A stretch of 64,000 nt of DNA from Erythrobacter ani (lineage in GTDB: Bacteria; Pseudomonadota; Alphaproteobacteria; Sphingomonadales; Sphingomonadaceae), in contig NZ_JAGSPB010000001.1 in the NCBI RefSeq assembly GCF_019204025.1, forward strand, positions 372,001-436,000, given 5' to 3'. Below the pieces are notes generated by a model. It was not told the origin of the DNA and did no database searches. It was given only the letters and a program-made list of their open reading frames with translations. The translations under genes and the position numbers were made by a program. This document shows, piece by piece, positions 7,507 through 16,940 of this stretch; the first letter of the stretch is position 1, and each line of letters begins with the position of its first letter.

Positions 7507-10500
7507 ATGAAATTTTCCAAGCAGCTCCGACTGAGCGCCGGATCGCTGGCGGTTGGTTTGGTTCTGTCGTCGGCTCCGGCCTTCGCACAGGACGCTGACA
7601 TCACCTCCGATGGTGATGCATCGGCAACCGCCGAAGATAACCAGATCCTGGTTACCGGTTCGCGTCTCAATGTTAACCCCAACCTCGAAGGTGCAAACCC
7701 TGTTCTCAGCGTCAGCGAAGAGCAGATCACCCAGCAGGGTACGGTCCGCATCGAAGACCTCGTCAACCAGCTGCCGCAGGTTTTCGCGGCTCAGGCCGGC
7801 GAAGTTTCGAACTCCGCGACCGGTACAGCGCAGCTGAACCTGCGCGGTCTCGGCGCGATCCGTACTCTCGTCCTGATCGACGGCAAGCGACTGCCTTACG
7901 GTTCGTCCGTCAGTGCGCCGGCCAACGTCGACCTCGTGCCGACTCAGCTGATCGAGCGTATCGACATCCTGACCGGCGGTGCTTCGGCAGTGTACGGTTC
8001 GGACGCTGTTGGCGGTGTTGCCAACTTCGTGCTGAAGCGTGACTTCGAAGGCGTCGAATTCGACATTCAGGGCGGCTTCCAGCAGACCGGTAACAGCAGC
8101 GATTTCTTCGAAAGCGTTCTGGGTGCTGCGCAGCAGCCGATCCCTGGTTCGACGACCGATGGTGCTGAATACTCGTTCACGGGTATCCTTGGCGCCAACA
8201 CGGCTGACGGCCGCGGTAACGTCACCCTCTTCGGTAGCTATGAGCGCCGCGAGTCGGTGACGCAGAACGACCGTGTCTTCTCGGCTTGTACGATTGGTGA
8301 ATCCAGCAACCCTGTGACCAGCTTCGGCGGCGCGGGCTGTGTTGGTTCGGGCAACTTCCGTCTCTTCGGTAGCGCAGATTCCACAGTGGTCGATGCTGCA
8401 GGCGACGCGGTTCAAAACGTGTTCCAGCAGGAAGACGGTACGATCGTTCCTTTCATCGGTGGACCGGCTCAGACGTTCAACTTTGGTGCGTTCAACTTCT
8501 TCCAGCGCCCATCCGAACGTTTCTCGATCTACGGTAAGGGTCACTATGAGATCACCGACAACATCGAGTTCTTTGCCGATCTTAGCTATACCGATGTGAT
8601 CTCCGATGCGCAGATTGCGCAGACGGCTTCGTTCGGTACGTTCTTCTACAACATCAACTGCGACAACCCCCTGATCCAGGGAACTCCCGGCATCGCCCTG
8701 ACCGACGTATTCGGTTGTAGCGCTGCTGATATCGCAGCTGGTAACGATGTGGCCGGTATCACCGCTTCGCACCGTAACGTTGAAGGCGGCCCGCGTAACT
8801 CGCGTCTCGAAAACTCGGCTTTCCGTCTTGTTTCCGGTCTGCGTGGCGACTTCGGTGACGGCGTCTGGGCATGGGAAGCATTCGGTCAGTACTCCGAAAC
8901 CTCCGACACCTCGATTTCGAGCAACGACTTCATCATCGCCAATCTTCAGCAAGCGTTCTTCGCTGTTGATGATGGTGCGGGCAACGTCGTCTGCCGCGAT
9001 CCTTCGGGCGGCTGTGTTCCATATAATCCGTTCCAGCGTACGCCGGACGGCGACACTCTGATTACGTCGGATCAGACCGACTTCATCCAGGGCGTCGGCA
9101 TCGTGGTGGGTGAAACCACCCAGCTGGTCGTTGGTGCCAACGTTCAGGCCGACCTCGGTGCATACGGCTTCAGCTCGCCATTCAGTGAAGAAGGCGTCGC
9201 CTTCCTCGTTGGTGTCGAGTACCGTGAAGACACGCTCGACTCGATCCCTGACGAAATCAGCCAGGTTCCAGGCGGCGGCTTCACCGGTGTTGGCGGCGCA
9301 ACGCTGCCGGTTGCCGGTTCGGTCAATGTCTACGAACTTTACGGTGAGCTTCAGATTCCGCTCGTAACCGATCGTCCGTTCTTCGATGAACTGACGCTTT
9401 CGGGCCAGTATCGTTATTCGGATTACACGACCGACGGTAACGGCACTTCGAACGGCTTCAGCACGGATGCCTTCGGTATCCAGGCTGTCTGGGCTCCGGT
9501 TGAGGACCTCAAGTTCCGCGCACAGTTCCAGCGTGCTGTTCGTGCGCCGAACGTCATCGAACTGTTCACCGGTCAGGACACGGGTCTCCCGAACCTGAAC
9601 TCGGCTGGCGTTAACGCCAATGGCGTTCAGCTGTTTGACCCTTGCGCGTCGAATGCTCCGATTGCTTCGTTTGATGCCTGTGCAAACACAGGTGTCACCG
9701 CAGCGCAGTTCGGTAGCATTCTCGACGTCATCTCCGGTCAGACCCAGTCGATCACCGGCGGTAACACAGACCTCGTACCGGAAAGCTCAGATACCTACAC
9801 CTTTGGTGTGGTGTTCGAGCCGACCTTCGTACCAGGCCTGACGATGTCACTCGACTATTTCGACATCCAGGTTGATGACTTCATCAGCGCGGGTATCGGT
9901 GCTCAGGTCATCCTGGATAACTGTCTCGCAACCGGCGACCCGACCTTCTGTGAACTTCTGCAGCGTGCACCTTCGGGTACACTCGCAGCGGCACCGGGTG
10001 TTGGCTTCACCGCGACGAACCTGAACATCGCTACTGTGAACACCGCAGGTTTCGATGCTCAGATCCGCTACGCGACTGAAATCGGTAACCTCGGCGGTCT
10101 GCAGTTCGATTATGCAGCCACCCTTCTGGACGAGAACGACTTCGTTCCGTTCCCGGGCGGCGATCCAATCGACTGTAAGGGCGTGGTGGACAATGGCTGT
10201 ATTCAGCCGGTCAACCCAGAGTATCGTCACCGTATGTCGGCCACTTGGCAGACGAATGCCGATCTCGACCTGACGCTGACGTGGCGCTTCTTCGCAGGCA
10301 CCGACGATGAGCCGGTTGCTGCGAACCCGGAAGTCGACGAAGATCTTCCTTCGATCAGCTACATCGATCTGGCAGCCGTCTGGCAGTTCAATGACACGAT
10401 CGGCGTCCGCGCCGGTGTCCTTAACCTGTTCGACGAACTTCCGCCGGTTAGCACCTCTTCGGGCCCACCGCTCGGAAACGGCAACACCTTCCCGACGATC

Positions 10501-10548
10501 TACGACACCGCTCGTACGATCTTCGCAGGTGTCAACTTCCGCTTCTAG
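7507..10548 (+). CDS. TonB-dependent outer-membrane receptor, 1013 aa
   Basis: This is a large gated porin driven by TonB/ExbBD. A signal peptide covers residues 1-29 (LRLSAGSLAVGLVLSSAPAFAQ). A TonB-box-like ILVTGSR follows near residue 50, then the plug domain (LNLRGLGAIRTLVLIDGKRL, LTGGASAVYGSDAVGGVANFVLKRDFEG). The rest is a beta-barrel with Cys-containing extracellular loops, ending in the aromatic GVNFRF typical of outer-membrane proteins. Its codons are strongly biased (GGT, CGT, AAC, TCG dominate), unlike most neighbours, which points to high expression. The start at ATG 7507 gives the signal peptide directly. Its ligand is unknown; the family covers peptides, glycans, siderophores and vitamins. 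The plug resembles that of the next receptor. Confidence 0.93.
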   Translation: MKFSKQLRLSAGSLAVGLVLSSAPAFAQDADITSDGDASATAEDNQILVTGSRLNVNPNLEGANPVLSVSEEQITQQGTVRIEDLVNQLPQVFAAQAGEVSNSATGTAQLNLRGLGAIRTLVLIDGKRLPYGSSVSAPANVDLVPTQLIERIDILTGGASAVYGSDAVGGVANFVLKRDFEGVEFDIQGGFQQTGNSSDFFESVLGAAQQPIPGSTTDGAEYSFTGILGANTADGRGNVTLFGSYERRESVTQNDRVFSACTIGESSNPVTSFGGAGCVGSGNFRLFGSADSTVVDAAGDAVQNVFQQEDGTIVPFIGGPAQTFNFGAFNFFQRPSERFSIYGKGHYEITDNIEFFADLSYTDVISDAQIAQTASFGTFFYNINCDNPLIQGTPGIALTDVFGCSAADIAAGNDVAGITASHRNVEGGPRNSRLENSAFRLVSGLRGDFGDGVWAWEAFGQYSETSDTSISSNDFIIANLQQAFFAVDDGAGNVVCRDPSGGCVPYNPFQRTPDGDTLITSDQTDFIQGVGIVVGETTQLVVGANVQADLGAYGFSSPFSEEGVAFLVGVEYREDTLDSIPDEISQVPGGGFTGVGGATLPVAGSVNVYELYGELQIPLVTDRPFFDELTLSGQYRYSDYTTDGNGTSNGFSTDAFGIQAVWAPVEDLKFRAQFQRAVRAPNVIELFTGQDTGLPNLNSAGVNANGVQLFDPCASNAPIASFDACANTGVTAAQFGSILDVISGQTQSITGGNTDLVPESSDTYTFGVVFEPTFVPGLTMSLDYFDIQVDDFISAGIGAQVILDNCLATGDPTFCELLQRAPSGTLAAAPGVGFTATNLNIATVNTAGFDAQIRYATEIGNLGGLQFDYAATLLDENDFVPFPGGDPIDCKGVVDNGCIQPVNPEYRHRMSATWQTNADLDLTLTWRFFAGTDDEPVAANPEVDEDLPSISYIDLAAVWQFNDTIGVRAGVLNLFDELPPVSTSSGPPLGNGNTFPTIYDTARTIFAGVNFRF

Positions 10549-10572
10549 AGCCGAAGTAGACCGAACAAAAAG

Positions 10573-10598
10573 AAGCCGCGGACTTCGGTCCGCGGCTT
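10573..10598 (+). terminator. Intrinsic terminator of the first receptor gene
   Basis: A perfect 11-bp stem (AAGCCGCGGAC / GTCCGCGGCTT) is closed by the very stable TTCG tetraloop and followed by TTTTGTTTTG. It lies 24 bp after the receptor stop codon. Confidence 0.93.
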
Positions 10599-10851
10599 TT
10601 TTGTTTTGTGAATAGGGTTGAGAATCACACCATCTGCAACGCGTGGTAACCGGCCGCGACAACACCCCCTTGGGCTGAATCTCGCGCAAGGCGCCCTCTG
10701 AGACGCCCGATTGTTGCATTTTCGCTACGTTCACCAGCGTGTTTTCAGAAAAAGCTCGCAGAGTCCCGGGTCACATCTTGCGTCCACTCTGCGAGATTGC
10801 TTTTTGGAAATCTGTTGAATTTTTTCAGCATACCACTGGGGACTAAAATCA
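10599..10851 (+). other. Leader region of the second receptor gene
   Basis: The 253 bp between the first terminator and ATG 10852 contain no supported protein gene. The main structure is the terminator-like hairpin listed separately. The region before it (10605-10750) must contain a promoter unless the second receptor is transcribed by read-through. It could also encode a small RNA ending at that hairpin. Confidence 0.45.
10755..10805 (+). promoter_or_regulatory. Terminator-like hairpin in the 5' leader of the second receptor gene
   Basis: A perfect 10-bp inverted repeat (CTCGCAGAGT at 10755-10764, ACTCTGCGAG at 10786-10795) with a 21-nt loop is followed by ATTGCTTTTT. An outer AAAAAGC (10749-10755) can also pair with GCTTTTT. 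The hairpin ends about 46 bp before the start codon. It may be a transcription attenuator of the receptor gene or the terminator of a small upstream RNA. Confidence 0.5.
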
Positions 10852-13800
10852 ATGACTAAAGTGAACTCTGCCGGCTTTGCCGGTCGTGCCCGCTTCTATG
10901 CGGGCGTCGGGGTCGCAGCCTTGGCACTTTCAGCAGCCGGGTCGCCACTCTCGGCTCAAGATCAGGAAACTAGCGCGGAAACGGTCGATTCCGATGCTTC
11001 AGTAGCCGAAGATACGCTCACCGCCGATAATGTGATCACCGTTACCGGTTCGCGCATCCTGCGACCGAACCAGGAGAGCACGAGTCCGATCGTCTCGCTT
11101 TCGCTCGAAGAGATCCAGTCAACTGGCGAAATCAATATCGGCGACGCTCTGAATGATCTCCCTTCACTTCGCTCGACATTCAGCCAAGCGAACTCGACGC
11201 GGTTTATCGGTACCGCTGGTCTCAACTTGCTTGACCTTCGCGGCCTCGGCACGAACCGGACGCTTGTGCTCGTCAACGGACGTCGTCACATAACGTCGCA
11301 GCCCGGCGTACCGACCAGCGTCGACATCAACACCATTCCGAATTCGCTGCTTGAGCGCGTCGACATCACGACCGGCGGCAACAGCGCCATTTATGGTGCC
11401 GACGCCGTAGCAGGTGTTGTGAACTTCATCACGAAGCGCGACTTCGAAGGTATTGAAGGCCAAATTCAGGGAGGCATCACCAGCGAAGGTGAGCGCGATA
11501 CTGTTTTTGCATCCCTTACCGCTGGTACAAATTTTGCTGACAATCGTGGTAATATTGCGGTTGCCGGTGAGTACAGCCGTCAACGTGCACTGTTCAATAC
11601 CGACCGTGACCGGGTTTCCGGAGCCTTTACAGGTCGGCGCCAGCTTCAGGCTATCGAAGATGCTTCAGGCGAGGGCCCGAACGCCTTTGACGGGATCCCA
11701 GACCGTTTGTTCCTTGGCGGGATTCGCAACAATAACATTTCGGAAGGCGGTCTCTTTACTGCTAGTTGTCCGGGATTGCCCGCGGCGGACTCGACAGATG
11801 GAGTTCCTTTCTCTTGCACTGGCGCGCTCGACTTCCGCGGGAACCCGTTGTCACAAACTTTCGTGTTTTTGCCTGACGGAAATCTGATTCCCAACCCGAT
11901 CATAGCCGATCTGCGTGAGAACGCTGTGACAGGTAACGCGATTGGCGGTCTTGGTTCGACCCTGCGTCTAACGGGCCAGCTAGCGCCCGAGATTGAACGC
12001 TCCGTCGTCAACGTGCTGGCGAGCTTCGAAGTAACCGAAGCTTTCCGTCCGTTTGTCGAAGCGAAATACGCTCGTATCGACGCTATCCAAGAGGGACAGC
12101 CGACGTTCTTCAATAATACCTTCTCGATCAACAACCCGTTCCTGACAGCGCAGGCTCGCAACACGCTTGTCGAAGCAGGTGTGCCGGAACTGGTGGAGGT
12201 CTTGGACGCCGATGGAAACGGAACAGGTACGTTCGTACCTGGCGCCTTCCGTGCTTTCCGCTTCAATGTCGATTTTGGTGGTCGCGGTGAAGACCATCGT
12301 CGTGAGACTTATCGTGCAGTCGTCGGTGTCGATGGCACATTCAATGATGACTGGGCCTACGAAGTCGCATTCAATTACGGGCGACTGGAAACCGACTACA
12401 CGACGGCTGGCAACGTTTTGATTTCCGAGTACTTCAACTCGCAAAACGCAGTGCTGGACGGTGCAGGAAATATCGTCTGCGGCATCAACGCAGATGCTGA
12501 TCCTTCGAACGATGATGCTGCATGTGTCCCGGTAAATCTGTTTGGCAGCGGGGCTCCATCGGCCGCGGCGCTGGACTACTTCGTGATCGACTCGAACCGA
12601 CAACAAGAAGCCGAACAATACCAAGTCACTGCATTCGTAGCGGGTGACACGTCGGAGTTCTTTGAGCTTCCGGCTGGCCCCGTGCAATTCGCTGTCGGTG
12701 GTGAATATCGCGAAGAGACCGCATTCTCGGCGTTCGATGAAGTCACCCGTTCGGGTGCGACCTTCCTGAATGCTATTCCGATCTTCGATCCACCAAACTT
12801 GGAAGCATTTGAAGCTTATGCGGAAATTCGCGTACCTCTTCTCGCTGATGTTCCAGGCTTTCAAGAACTTACGTTCGAAGGTGCGTTCCGTGTTTCCGAT
12901 TACAATATCGGCAATGTCGGCACGGCCGAGACCTATAACGCTGGTCTGATCTGGCAGCCGATCGATAGTCTCCGCCTACGCGGCAGCTACGCTCGCTCGG
13001 TACGTATCCCGACGCAGAACGACCTTTTTGCAGAGCCGAGCCAGACGTTCTTGAATGGTCTTCAGGATCCATGCGGAGCGCAGTTCATCGATGCGAACCC
13101 TAATCGGCGAGCAAACTGTGCTGCTGATGGCGTGCCGACGACCATTACGGTGGGTGGCATCGAAGTCCCATTCGAGAATACTCCGAACTCGGGTATTCGG
13201 GGCTTGAACGGAAGCAACCCGAACCTCGAAGCAGAGGTTTCGGATAGCTTTACAGCTGGTTTCATTTTCCAGCCGACATTCGTTCCAGGGCTTTCGCTCT
13301 CGGTAGACTACTACAATATCGAGATCGACAACGTGATCTTCTCGCTATTGCCGCAGACGATCATCGATCAGTGCTACGATAGTACGACCGGCATCGATAA
13401 TCCGTTCTGTGCTGCGGTCAATCGCCGGCCAGATGGGACCTTCCAAGGTCAGTCGGATCGCCGTCTACCTGACAACTCGATCGAAAGCTTTACGGTAGGA
13501 CCGGATGATTCCTCGTTCCTGTCGGGTCCGTTTAACTTTGCGACTCAGAAGACTTCGGGCATCGATTTGGATCTCAACTACGCACGTGACTTTGGAGGTG
13601 TCGGGTTTACGTTCCGTGGCCTTCTGTCATATGTGATCGAGCGTGATAACTTCACCAACATCGAGGACCCGACCTTCATCGATCAGCAGCTTCTCGAGCT
13701 GGGTGACCCAGAGTTTGCGGGTAACATGATCGTTGGTTTGGATTTCGGTCTCCCGCGGGTCACCTACACCTTGCGCTACATCGGCGAGCAGTTCGTGGAT

Positions 13801-14058
13801 GAATTCGAGACCTTCAACAGTCTCCAAGGTCGTCCGCCTGAGGATGCCGATTATTCGTTCCCGAGCGAGTATCCGGAAACGTTCTACCACAACATCCGCG
13901 TCGATTTCGAAACGGATGACGGCTATTCCTTCTATGTCGGTGCAGACAACCTCCTCAACACCATTCCGCCTCTCGGCGTTACTGGTACGGGAGCTGGCAG
14001 CGGCATCTATGATAACATCGGCCGTTTCCTGTACGCAGGTGCTCGTTTCACTTTCTGA
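10852..14058 (+). CDS. TonB-dependent outer-membrane receptor, 1068 aa
   Basis: This second large receptor is paralogous to the one before it. A signal peptide lies within residues 1-36 (VGVAALALSAAGSPLSAQ). A TonB-box-like VITVTGSR is near residue 62, then the plug (LLDLRGLGTNRTLVLVNGRR, ITTGGNSAIYGADAVAGVVNFITKRDFEG), then a long barrel with Cys-bearing loops (CPGLPAADSTDGVPFSC) and a C-terminal ARFTF. Codon use is less biased than in the first receptor, suggesting lower or conditional expression. Tandem receptors commonly import related substrates. No TonB, ExbB or sensor gene is next to it. The substrate cannot be inferred. Confidence 0.93.
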   Translation: MTKVNSAGFAGRARFYAGVGVAALALSAAGSPLSAQDQETSAETVDSDASVAEDTLTADNVITVTGSRILRPNQESTSPIVSLSLEEIQSTGEINIGDALNDLPSLRSTFSQANSTRFIGTAGLNLLDLRGLGTNRTLVLVNGRRHITSQPGVPTSVDINTIPNSLLERVDITTGGNSAIYGADAVAGVVNFITKRDFEGIEGQIQGGITSEGERDTVFASLTAGTNFADNRGNIAVAGEYSRQRALFNTDRDRVSGAFTGRRQLQAIEDASGEGPNAFDGIPDRLFLGGIRNNNISEGGLFTASCPGLPAADSTDGVPFSCTGALDFRGNPLSQTFVFLPDGNLIPNPIIADLRENAVTGNAIGGLGSTLRLTGQLAPEIERSVVNVLASFEVTEAFRPFVEAKYARIDAIQEGQPTFFNNTFSINNPFLTAQARNTLVEAGVPELVEVLDADGNGTGTFVPGAFRAFRFNVDFGGRGEDHRRETYRAVVGVDGTFNDDWAYEVAFNYGRLETDYTTAGNVLISEYFNSQNAVLDGAGNIVCGINADADPSNDDAACVPVNLFGSGAPSAAALDYFVIDSNRQQEAEQYQVTAFVAGDTSEFFELPAGPVQFAVGGEYREETAFSAFDEVTRSGATFLNAIPIFDPPNLEAFEAYAEIRVPLLADVPGFQELTFEGAFRVSDYNIGNVGTAETYNAGLIWQPIDSLRLRGSYARSVRIPTQNDLFAEPSQTFLNGLQDPCGAQFIDANPNRRANCAADGVPTTITVGGIEVPFENTPNSGIRGLNGSNPNLEAEVSDSFTAGFIFQPTFVPGLSLSVDYYNIEIDNVIFSLLPQTIIDQCYDSTTGIDNPFCAAVNRRPDGTFQGQSDRRLPDNSIESFTVGPDDSSFLSGPFNFATQKTSGIDLDLNYARDFGGVGFTFRGLLSYVIERDNFTNIEDPTFIDQQLLELGDPEFAGNMIVGLDFGLPRVTYTLRYIGEQFVDEFETFNSLQGRPPEDADYSFPSEYPETFYHNIRVDFETDDGYSFYVGADNLLNTIPPLGVTGTGAGSGIYDNIGRFLYAGARFTF

Positions 14059-14084
14059 TCAAACGATCGGCCAAAGCCAAAAAG

Positions 14085-14112
14085 AAAAGGCCCCGGGAAA
14101 CCGGGGCCTTTT
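14085..14112. terminator. Bidirectional intrinsic terminator
   Basis: A perfect 12-bp stem (AAAAGGCCCCGG / CCGGGGCCTTTT) is closed by a GAAA tetraloop, with A-rich sequence on the left and TTTTATATT on the right. It lies between the convergent second receptor gene and clpB, so it can terminate both. Confidence 0.92.
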
Positions 14113-14160
14113 ATATTGGCGGCCTGCCTGGTTGGATAGCCGCACGTCAGCGAAGTGTCG

Positions 14161-16749
14161 CTATTCCTGATCCGCCCTCGCGGTGATTTTCAGCTCGCCA
14201 TCGCCTTCGTCGACCGTAACCACCATCCCGTCAGCCACACGGCCTTCGAGCAGCATTTCGGCCAGCGGGTCCTGCAAGTACCGCTGAACCGCACGCTTGA
14301 GCGGACGCGCGCCATAGACGGGGTCATAGCCAACCCTTCCCAGCCAACGCAGCGCGGCATCGGTCAGGTCGATGGTGATTTTTCGGTCGTCCAGCAGCTT
14401 CTGCACCCGCTTGACCTGAATTTCGACGATCGGCGCCATGTGCTCCATCGCAAGACGGTGGAACAGGATGATTTCGTCCAGGCGGTTGAGGAATTCTGGG
14501 CGGAAATGCCCTCGTACCGCATCCATGACCTGATCCTCGACCTCCGCGACCTTTTGGTCGTCCGCCAAGTTCGACAGGAATTGACTGCCAAGGTTCGAGG
14601 TAAGGATGATCAGCGTGTTCGAAAAATCAACCACCCTGCCTTGTCCATCGGTGAGGCGCCCATCGTCGAGCACCTGCAGCAGCACGTTGAAGACATCGCT
14701 ATGCGCTTTCTCGACCTCGTCGAACAGCACGACCTGGTACGGCCTGCGCCGCACGGCCTCGGTCAACACGCCGCCCTCATCATAGCCGACATAGCCCGGA
14801 GGCGCGCCGATGAGGCGGGCAACCGAGTGCTTCTCCATGAATTCGCTCATGTCGATGCGCACCATCGCGCTGTCATCGTCGAACAGAAACCCGGCAAGCG
14901 CTTTCGTCAGCTCGGTTTTGCCGACACCCGTGGGGCCGAGAAACAGGAAGCTACCGAGCGGGCGGTTTGGGTCCTGGAGGCCCGCGCGCGCGCGGCGGAC
15001 GGCCTTGGAAACGGACTCGATCGCGGCCTCCTGCCCGATAACGCGTTTGCCGAGGATGCTTTCCATCTGCAGCAGTTTTTCGCGCTCGCCTTCCATCATC
15101 CGTTCCATCGGGATGCCAGTCCAGCGGGCCACAACGCCTGCGATGTCCTCTTCGGTAACCTCTTCGCGGAGCAGCGCGTTCTCGGTCGTTTCCTCAGCAG
15201 CCGCGAGCTTCTTTTCAAGCTCGGGGATCCTGCCGTAGGAAAGCTCGCCGGCTTTCGCGAGATCGCCTTCGCGCTGAGCCTGCTCCAGCTCAAGCCGGGC
15301 ATGATCGAGCTGTTCCTTTATCTCGCCCTCGGCAGCGATCTTGTCGCGCTCGTTCTGCCAGCGGGTCGTCAGCTCGGATGATTCCTGCTCGAGCTCGGCC
15401 AATTCCTTGCGTAGGTTCTCTAGCCGGTCTTTCGAGCCCTGATCGCCTTCCTTTTCGAGCGCCGATTCCTCGATCTTGAGCTGGATGATCCGGCGATCGA
15501 GTTCGTCGATCTCTTCGGGCTTGCTCTCGACTTCCATTCGAATGCGCGAAGCCGCCTCGTCCATCAGGTCGATTGCCTTATCCGGCAGGAAGCGGTTCTG
15601 GATGTAGCGGTCGGAAAGGCGCGCGGCGGCGACGATCGAACCGTCGGTGATACGCACGCCGTGGTGCAGCTCGTACTTGTCCTTGATCCCGCGAAGGATC
15701 GAGATCGTGTCTTCGACGCTCGGTTCCTCGATGTAGACGGGCTGAAACCGCCGCTGAAGCGCCGGGTCTTTCTCGACATACTTCTGGTATTCATCGAGCG
15801 TCGTCGCGCCGATACAGTGCAGCTCGCCGCGCGACAGAGCAGGTTTCAGCAGGTTCGAGGCATCCATCGAACCTTCGCTGGCGCCCGCCCCGATCAGAGT
15901 GTGCATCTCGTCGATGAACAGGATGATCTGGCCGTCGGCGTTCTTGACCTCGTCCAGAACCGATTTCAGCCGCTCCTCGAATTCGCCGCGATATTTCGCA
16001 CCTGCGATCAGAGCGCCCATGTCGAGCGACATGAGCGTGCGGCCCTTGAGGCTGTCGGGAACGTCGCCATTGGCAATACGCAGCGCGAGGCCTTCGGCAA
16101 TCGCGGTCTTACCCGTGCCGGGTTCGCCGATCAGCGCCGGGTTGTTCTTGGTCCGGCGGGCGAGGATCTGGATCGTGCGGCGGATTTCCTCGTCGCGGCC
16201 GATAACCGGATCGAGCTTACCGTCGCGCGCCGCCTGTGTGAGATCACGGGCGAACTTTTCCATCGCGTCGTAATTGGCTTCCGCATTCGCGCTGTCGGCT
16301 TTCTTGCCGCCGCGAAGCTGGTCGATCGCTGAATTCAGAGCCTGCGGCGTGACGCTTGCCGCCTTCATCGCCTCTCCGGCGGCACCCGGCGCGAGCGAAA
16401 GCGCGACCAGCATCATCTCGACCGTGACGTAGCTGTCGCCGGCCTTTTCGGCGGCCTGCTCCGCCTGGTCGAGCACGCGCACTGCATCGTTATCGAGACC
16501 CGGCGTCTGCTGCGCCCCACCGCCGGTCACTGCCGGGATCTTCGCCAATGCCGCATCGACCGCGCTAACCGCGAGCGCCGCTTCGCCGCCCGCGCGCTGG
16601 ATCAATCCAGCGGCCATGCCTTCTTCGTCTTCGAGCAGTGCTTTCAACAGGTGCTGCGGTGTGATCCGCTGGTGGTTCATGCGGATCGCGACGGTTTGCG
16701 CGCTCTGCAGGAAGCCTTTGGCGCGGTCTGTGAACTTTTCGAGATTCAT
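14161..16749 (-). CDS. clpB: ATP-dependent chaperone ClpB, 862 aa
   Basis: ClpB is a hexameric disaggregase that rescues aggregated proteins with DnaK. The protein has the N-terminal Clp repeat domain (1-150), the first AAA+ module (Walker [10 protein letters not shown] at about 205, Walker [15 protein letters not shown]), the long coiled-coil middle domain (about 400-530, rich in E/K/L heptads), and the second AAA+ module (GPTGVGKTE at about 605, [11 protein letters not shown]). The length equals the family norm and the middle domain separates ClpB from ClpA/ClpC. It is preceded by a heat-shock-type promoter and is single-gene in layout. RpoH, its likely sigma factor, is encoded at 59867-60769. 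Confidence 0.97.
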   Translation of the reverse strand: MNLEKFTDRAKGFLQSAQTVAIRMNHQRITPQHLLKALLEDEEGMAAGLIQRAGGEAALAVSAVDAALAKIPAVTGGGAQQTPGLDNDAVRVLDQAEQAAEKAGDSYVTVEMMLVALSLAPGAAGEAMKAASVTPQALNSAIDQLRGGKKADSANAEANYDAMEKFARDLTQAARDGKLDPVIGRDEEIRRTIQILARRTKNNPALIGEPGTGKTAIAEGLALRIANGDVPDSLKGRTLMSLDMGALIAGAKYRGEFEERLKSVLDEVKNADGQIILFIDEMHTLIGAGASEGSMDASNLLKPALSRGELHCIGATTLDEYQKYVEKDPALQRRFQPVYIEEPSVEDTISILRGIKDKYELHHGVRITDGSIVAAARLSDRYIQNRFLPDKAIDLMDEAASRIRMEVESKPEEIDELDRRIIQLKIEESALEKEGDQGSKDRLENLRKELAELEQESSELTTRWQNERDKIAAEGEIKEQLDHARLELEQAQREGDLAKAGELSYGRIPELEKKLAAAEETTENALLREEVTEEDIAGVVARWTGIPMERMMEGEREKLLQMESILGKRVIGQEAAIESVSKAVRRARAGLQDPNRPLGSFLFLGPTGVGKTELTKALAGFLFDDDSAMVRIDMSEFMEKHSVARLIGAPPGYVGYDEGGVLTEAVRRRPYQVVLFDEVEKAHSDVFNVLLQVLDDGRLTDGQGRVVDFSNTLIILTSNLGSQFLSNLADDQKVAEVEDQVMDAVRGHFRPEFLNRLDEIILFHRLAMEHMAPIVEIQVKRVQKLLDDRKITIDLTDAALRWLGRVGYDPVYGARPLKRAVQRYLQDPLAEMLLEGRVADGMVVTVDEGDGELKITARADQE

Positions 16750-16780
16750 CTGGGTGTTCCCCTCAATGGATTTTGCCGCC

Positions 16781-16811
16781 TAGATATAGTGTTGCATATT
16801 AGCAACACAAG
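16781..16811 (-). promoter_or_regulatory. Probable sigma-32 (RpoH) promoter of clpB with an internal inverted repeat
   Basis: On the minus strand CTTG (16811-16808) is followed after 17 nt by ACTATATCTA, close to the alphaproteobacterial RpoH pattern CTTG-N17/18-CYTATNTNNG. Between the two elements lies a perfect 7-bp inverted repeat, GTGTTGC-N6-GCAACAC (16789-16808). It is not the CIRCE element. Placement about 40-60 bp before the clpB start fits a heat-shock promoter. Confidence 0.6.
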
Positions 16812-16940
16812 CACCTGCGGAGGATAAATCGCAGGTGTGTTACTCGGATATAGGGGTCAGACCGATTCTTGCGAGGGGTGGCGCGTATTTTGCCGCATTC
16901 TGCGCCTGCGATCGCGCGCGTCAATTACCGCAAAGGGCTG

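Noticed and set aside
7468..10734. Long minus-strand open frames of 494 and 295 codons
   Set aside because: They are antisense to the first TonB-dependent receptor, whose signal peptide, plug and barrel are evident. Its strong codon bias removes stop codons on the opposite strand.
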